From: Armatimonadota bacterium
GTDB lineage: Bacteria > Armatimonadota > Hebobacteria > CAIYQO01
DNA length: 9,429 nt
Assembly: GCA_022708765.1 (NCBI GenBank)
Contig: JAKIYB010000071.1
Coordinates: forward strand, 1-9,429
Reading direction: 5' to 3'
Shown here: piece after piece, positions 7,103 through 9,429 of the stretch
Position numbering within the stretch: position 1 is the stretch's first letter
Layout: each line of letters opens with the position of its first letter
Position numbers and translations under genes: made by a program
Notes under the pieces: generated by a model
Databases searched by the model: none
What the model was told of the DNA's origin: nothing
Seen by the model: only the letters and a program-made list of their open reading frames with translations

Positions 7103-8383
7103 ATGCGATCTGTATGCTTCTGTGTGCTAAGTGGCATGCTCATGATGCTACTGATCGGCTGCGGCGGAGGAGGATCTACACCGGGTCCGACTCTCGTTGC
7201 CGTGAGTGGCCTGGTGCTGGATAGCAGCACCCTGACTGGAGTTGCTGGCGCGACCGTGGAACTCACCAGTACCGGGGGACGCGCTACTTCACGCGCGGCG
7301 CAATGGCTTGCAACCACCGACGCGACGGGCTACTACGAAATGATAGACGTAGCCCCGGGGCACGCTACTATGAAAATCGCCATGCCGGAAAACAGCCCGT
7401 ATGATTCCATTGAAGTTGCGCTGTATGTATCGGCTGATCGGCCCTCTTCATCAGTCACTGTGAAATTGAACCCGAAAGGGATTGCGGTTACCGAAATCGC
7501 CATCAATCCGAAAACACCTGCCGGATTGCAAGTCGGCGCGACACAACAGTTCACTGCCATTATCGCGACGAACCCACCAATTCCCTTAAGTGCAACATTC
7601 ACGGTAACTGGCAACATCGGCACGATTGACGCGAATGGGTTGTTTACCGCTACCCGGCCGGGAACAGGAACAGTAACGGCAACATCACGCGATAAAAGCG
7701 ACTCCGCGGTAGTCACGGTGAGTCCAAATCCAACAAATTCACGCATTGATGTCTCGCCGCGGTCTTCGTTCATTCCGGCGAATAGCGCGGTCCAGTTTGA
7801 AGCGCGTATATATTCAGGTGATGACCTGGTTGATCTTCCGGTTGAGTGGAGAGTAGATGGCTATAATGGGATCATTAATGCCTCGGGGGTATTCACGGGT
7901 GAGAAGGCTGGCGAGTGCCGGGTTATCGCCAGCATCAACACGCAAACCGGTACCCTGGAAGGATCCGCCGCTGTTACCGTCGGACAGGCAACCGCCCCAT
8001 GGGTGACTGCCGCCCTGTCATATCCCTGTCCGACTTCCGGACTACCCACTCCTGTAGCGTATAGCGTATCTATTTCGGAGGGAGCACCAGAAACGGTCTG
8101 GATGGAAGTAACAACACCCAATGCGACCATCGAGCAAGTGCCTTTGCAGAATGATGGAGCGGGGAAATATGTCGCAACCTGGATGGCGCCGCTGAATACG
8201 AACGCCGATGGCCGGGCTGATGTCTATACGCTGAAAGCGTTTGCCCGCTTCCCCGGTGGAGCTCTGAAGATCAGCTCGCAAAACATCGTAACAATACCGG
8301 GTGGCTACCAGGGGCCTGCTGATCCTCCGTCACCATCCGAGGCATTTTTTCTGCGCGAACGCCACGATGAAACCAAGCGTTGA
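7103..8383 (+). CDS. Lipoprotein with a regulatory-like domain and three Ig-like modules
   Basis: Predicted 426 aa from ATG 7103; an in-frame ATG at 7076 would add nine residues but lacks a ribosome binding site. The signal is hydrophobic and Met/Leu/Cys-rich and ends in lipobox LIGC (C20), followed by a flexible GGGGSTPGPT. Residues 33-122 are a carboxypeptidase-regulatory-like domain (VSGLVLDSSTLTGVAGATVE, TTDATGYYEMIDVAPGHATM). Residues 128-206 are a Big-like domain (LQVGATQQFTAII, IGTIDANGLFTATRPGTGTV). Residues 212-294 are another (IPANSAVQFEARI, NASGVFTGEKAGECRVIAS). Residues about 297-398 form a further beta-sandwich (YSVSISEGAPETVWMEV, DGAGKYVATWMAPL). The first 206 residues are a clear paralogue of the start of the preceding lipoprotein, so one arose from the other by duplication. 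The tail is charged (FFLRERHDETKR). No enzyme domain is seen; a surface or periplasmic scaffold or binding role is likely. It appears to be the last gene of the operon. Confidence 0.82.
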   Translation: MRSVCFCVLSGMLMMLLIGCGGGGSTPGPTLVAVSGLVLDSSTLTGVAGATVELTSTGGRATSRAAQWLATTDATGYYEMIDVAPGHATMKIAMPENSPYDSIEVALYVSADRPSSSVTVKLNPKGIAVTEIAINPKTPAGLQVGATQQFTAIIATNPPIPLSATFTVTGNIGTIDANGLFTATRPGTGTVTATSRDKSDSAVVTVSPNPTNSRIDVSPRSSFIPANSAVQFEARIYSGDDLVDLPVEWRVDGYNGIINASGVFTGEKAGECRVIASINTQTGTLEGSAAVTVGQATAPWVTAALSYPCPTSGLPTPVAYSVSISEGAPETVWMEVTTPNATIEQVPLQNDGAGKYVATWMAPLNTNADGRADVYTLKAFARFPGGALKISSQNIVTIPGGYQGPADPPSPSEAFFLRERHDETKR

Positions 8384-8657
8384 TTGCACCGGTGGCAATC
8401 TCATCTCCCTGACGGGCTCATACTTTTCTTTGTGATAATCTCCCCGGCCGGAGCCATCGAAGATATGGCCTGGGCATTCAAGCGTAGTAACTACCCGGAA
8501 CATCTACCGCCATCTATGACTCGAGACACGGCGACCGGCAGCCGACAAGATGGAAAAGCTTTGGACCGCCAACAAGGAGACTGGCTCGTTGGATGCTGGT
8601 AACCGCGTCGGAGAACCCATGTGCACCTATTGTGCCCCTGGCCTCTCAGCACCAACG
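8384..8657. other. Non-coding stretch downstream of the operon
   Basis: No gene is supported here. An inverted repeat GATTGC (8382-8387) / GCAATC (8395-8400) with a 7-base loop begins at the stop codon, but no T run follows directly, so it is a poor terminator. A 72-codon + strand frame after 8384 begins with TTG and has no ribosome binding site; it may be chance or an eroded gene. The 12-mer at 8642-8653 (CCTCTCAGCACC) recurs with one mismatch at 8762-8773. Confidence 0.5.
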
Positions 8658-8695
8658 CAAAACGCGCTCCAGGCCGTAGCGTAGAGCGCGTTTTG
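8658..8695. terminator. Bidirectional-type intrinsic terminator, probably of the tRNA-Leu unit
   Basis: CAAAACGCGCTC (8658-8669) is exactly complementary to GAGCGCGTTTTG (8684-8695), with a 14-base loop. The A-run/GC/loop/GC/T-run layout gives a hairpin ending in TTTT on either strand. On the minus strand it begins 10 bases beyond the CCA of the tRNA-Leu fragment, which is where a tRNA terminator is expected. On the + strand it could also stop read-through from the lipoprotein operon. Confidence 0.7.
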
Positions 8696-8705
8696 AACTC
8701 AAAAT

Positions 8706-8764
8706 TGGTGCCCGGGACTGGATTTGAACCAGCACTCCCTAAACGGGAACTAGGCCCTCAACCT
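8706..8764 (-). pseudogene. 3' fragment of tRNA-Leu(GAG), probable att site
   Basis: Read on the minus strand this has the anticodon loop TTGAGGG (8761-8755; anticodon GAG at 8759-8757), the 3' anticodon stem CCTAG (8754-8750), a long class II variable arm (TCCC-GTTTA-GGGA), and the T arm GCTGG-TTCAAAT-CCAGT (8733-8717). The acceptor 3' strand CCCGGGC (8716-8710), discriminator A and encoded CCA (8708-8706) follow. The long variable arm and GAG anticodon identify leucine. Only AGG of the 5' anticodon stem is kept: CTAGG would be needed, but ACAGG is present. No GCCCGGG acceptor partner or D arm follows at 8765-8830. It cannot fold as a complete tRNA. A 3' tRNA fragment beginning at the anticodon stem-loop is the usual product of tyrosine-recombinase integration into a tRNA gene. 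Confidence 0.8.
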
Positions 8765-8865
8765 GTCAGCACCGCAGTGATATAGCGAACAAAACCAATG
8801 CAATGAACGTAAACACTGCAAACACCGGTGACAATGCTGGCAATGGAAACCGTGATATCCGTAAG

Positions 8866-8877
8866 CTTGTGCACAAG
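8866..8877. repeat. Perfect 12-bp palindrome CTTGTGCACAAG
   Basis: It is self-complementary and contains GTGCAC, which recurs at 8881-8886 and at 8621-8626 (GTGCACCTA at the latter two). It could be a protein-binding site near the end of the putative element, or chance. Confidence 0.35.
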
Positions 8878-9222
8878 AATGTGCACCTACTCGATCCTGG
8901 GGGAACGATGTATCAACAGAGTCTCCGATATCATACCAAACTGACAGATCCGGTCAACCAGTATGAGCCATCCTGGAGATGCGGCTAAAACGATCTGTTT
9001 GGGAATGTGGACGTTGCGCTCAACATCCACGATTTAGCAGCTGGATGTGCAGGTTTGGTGCCTATATTAGAACAACGGCTCAGTATTACCTCCAGAAGAT
9101 AACAGAAATTGGCTTTGTTTCGGTTGCATACCCCTCCCGGACTCGACATACAGAGTCCCTGATAGTTATTAAAAACATATGTTCTAGATAGGTCGGAATT
9201 ATACACGCGTTTGACAATGGTA

Positions 9223-9429
9223 TTAGTAGAGATTGAATAGTATGGGAAGGATGCTGGAAGCAAGGTGCACGGCGACCGATGGCGCATGTCCCAGGCAGCT
9301 GCTGATGAGTTGCCGCATCATACGCACGTCATCCGATATGCGCCGATCGATCCATGCTGGGTTTCCGATTAGCACGCGAGTGATCCTGGTTGGCAGCGTA
9401 GCGAGACGCAGGGGTTTCTCTGGGTCGAG
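9223..9429 (-). other. Possible 3' end of a minus-strand gene entering from the right edge
   Basis: The minus strand is open from the window edge for 68 codons to a TAA at 9225-9223. The translation includes RLATLPTRITRVLIGNPAWI, DRRISDDVRMMRQLISSCLG and VAVHLASSILPI. I recognise no family. A + strand frame starting at ATG 9241 is also open to the window edge, so which strand codes, if either, is undecided. Confidence 0.2.

Larger units (their letters stand above)
8765..9429. other. Gene-poor stretch right of the tRNA fragment, possible end of an integrated element
   Basis: I find no convincing intact gene on either strand. Short frames at 8803-8988 (+), 8979-9191 (+) and 8985-9287 (-) lack ribosome binding sites and recognisable domains. 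A TTGACA at 9211-9216 has no good -10 partner. If the tRNA fragment is the integration scar retaining the native tRNA terminator on its left, the inserted element lies on this side and continues beyond the window. Confidence 0.4.

Noticed and set aside
8384..8602. 72-codon + strand reading frame after the last lipoprotein gene
   Set aside because: TTG start, no ribosome binding site and no recognisable domain; it begins directly at the previous stop, as expected of a chance frame.
8706..8790. Complete functional tRNA-Leu gene on the minus strand
   Set aside because: The 5' acceptor strand, the D arm and two pairs of the anticodon stem are missing; only the 3' 59 bases are recognisable.
9211..9243. 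Promoter with -35 TTGACA
   Set aside because: No hexamer close to TATAAT lies 16-18 bases downstream (TTGAAT, TGAATA, GAATAG), and there is no gene it clearly serves.
1..9429. CRISPR array, insertion sequence, transposase or integrase gene
   Set aside because: No regularly spaced repeats, terminal inverted repeats, or transposase/integrase motifs were seen on either strand; the integrated-element inference rests only on the tRNA scar.

Overview
The window looks like part of a cell-envelope gene cluster from a diderm (Gram-negative type) bacterium, probably of an uncultured or little-studied lineage. The reasons are a run of signal-peptide proteins, three consecutive lipoproteins, and families (LPP20/FlgP-like, FlgT-like, CsgG/FlgO-like) that act at or under an outer membrane. 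Starts are ATG with AGGAG-type ribosome binding sites, and most genes are GC-rich. I cannot place the organism more precisely from sequence alone. Family names come from recognising motifs by eye, not from a search.

Layout. Positions 1-623 hold the 3' part of an LPP20-like gene that is broken by a -1 frame change. Positions 642-~860 hold a fragment of a second LPP20-like copy. Six intact genes follow on the + strand with small gaps: a FlgT-like periplasmic protein (924-2093), an NPCBM-like + CsgG/FlgO-like protein (2151-3119), a CsgG/FlgO-like + TPR protein (3180-4247), and three lipoproteins built from carboxypeptidase-regulatory-like and bacterial Ig-like modules (4240-5046, 5077-7053, 7103-8383). 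The second lipoprotein also ends in a right-handed beta-helix. Gaps are 57, 60, -8, 30 and 49 bases, so this is probably one operon.

How the genes may work together. In vibrios FlgO, FlgP (LPP20 family) and FlgT build the outer-membrane H-ring of the flagellar motor. This locus has relatives of all three families but no flagellar gene, and it adds modular surface-type lipoproteins. My inference is an outer-membrane ring or pore complex with dedicated lipoprotein partners, in which the LPP20 component is decaying here or is supplied elsewhere. The function is unproven.

The right end (8384-9429) has no convincing intact gene. It carries a perfect 12-bp hairpin resembling a bidirectional terminator (8658-8695). 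Next to it lies a 59-base 3' fragment of a tRNA-Leu(GAG) gene on the minus strand (8706-8764), including the encoded CCA, with homology stopping inside the anticodon stem. This is the classical scar of an element integrated in a tRNA gene. It suggests that 8765 onward is the distal end of an integrated island running beyond the window.
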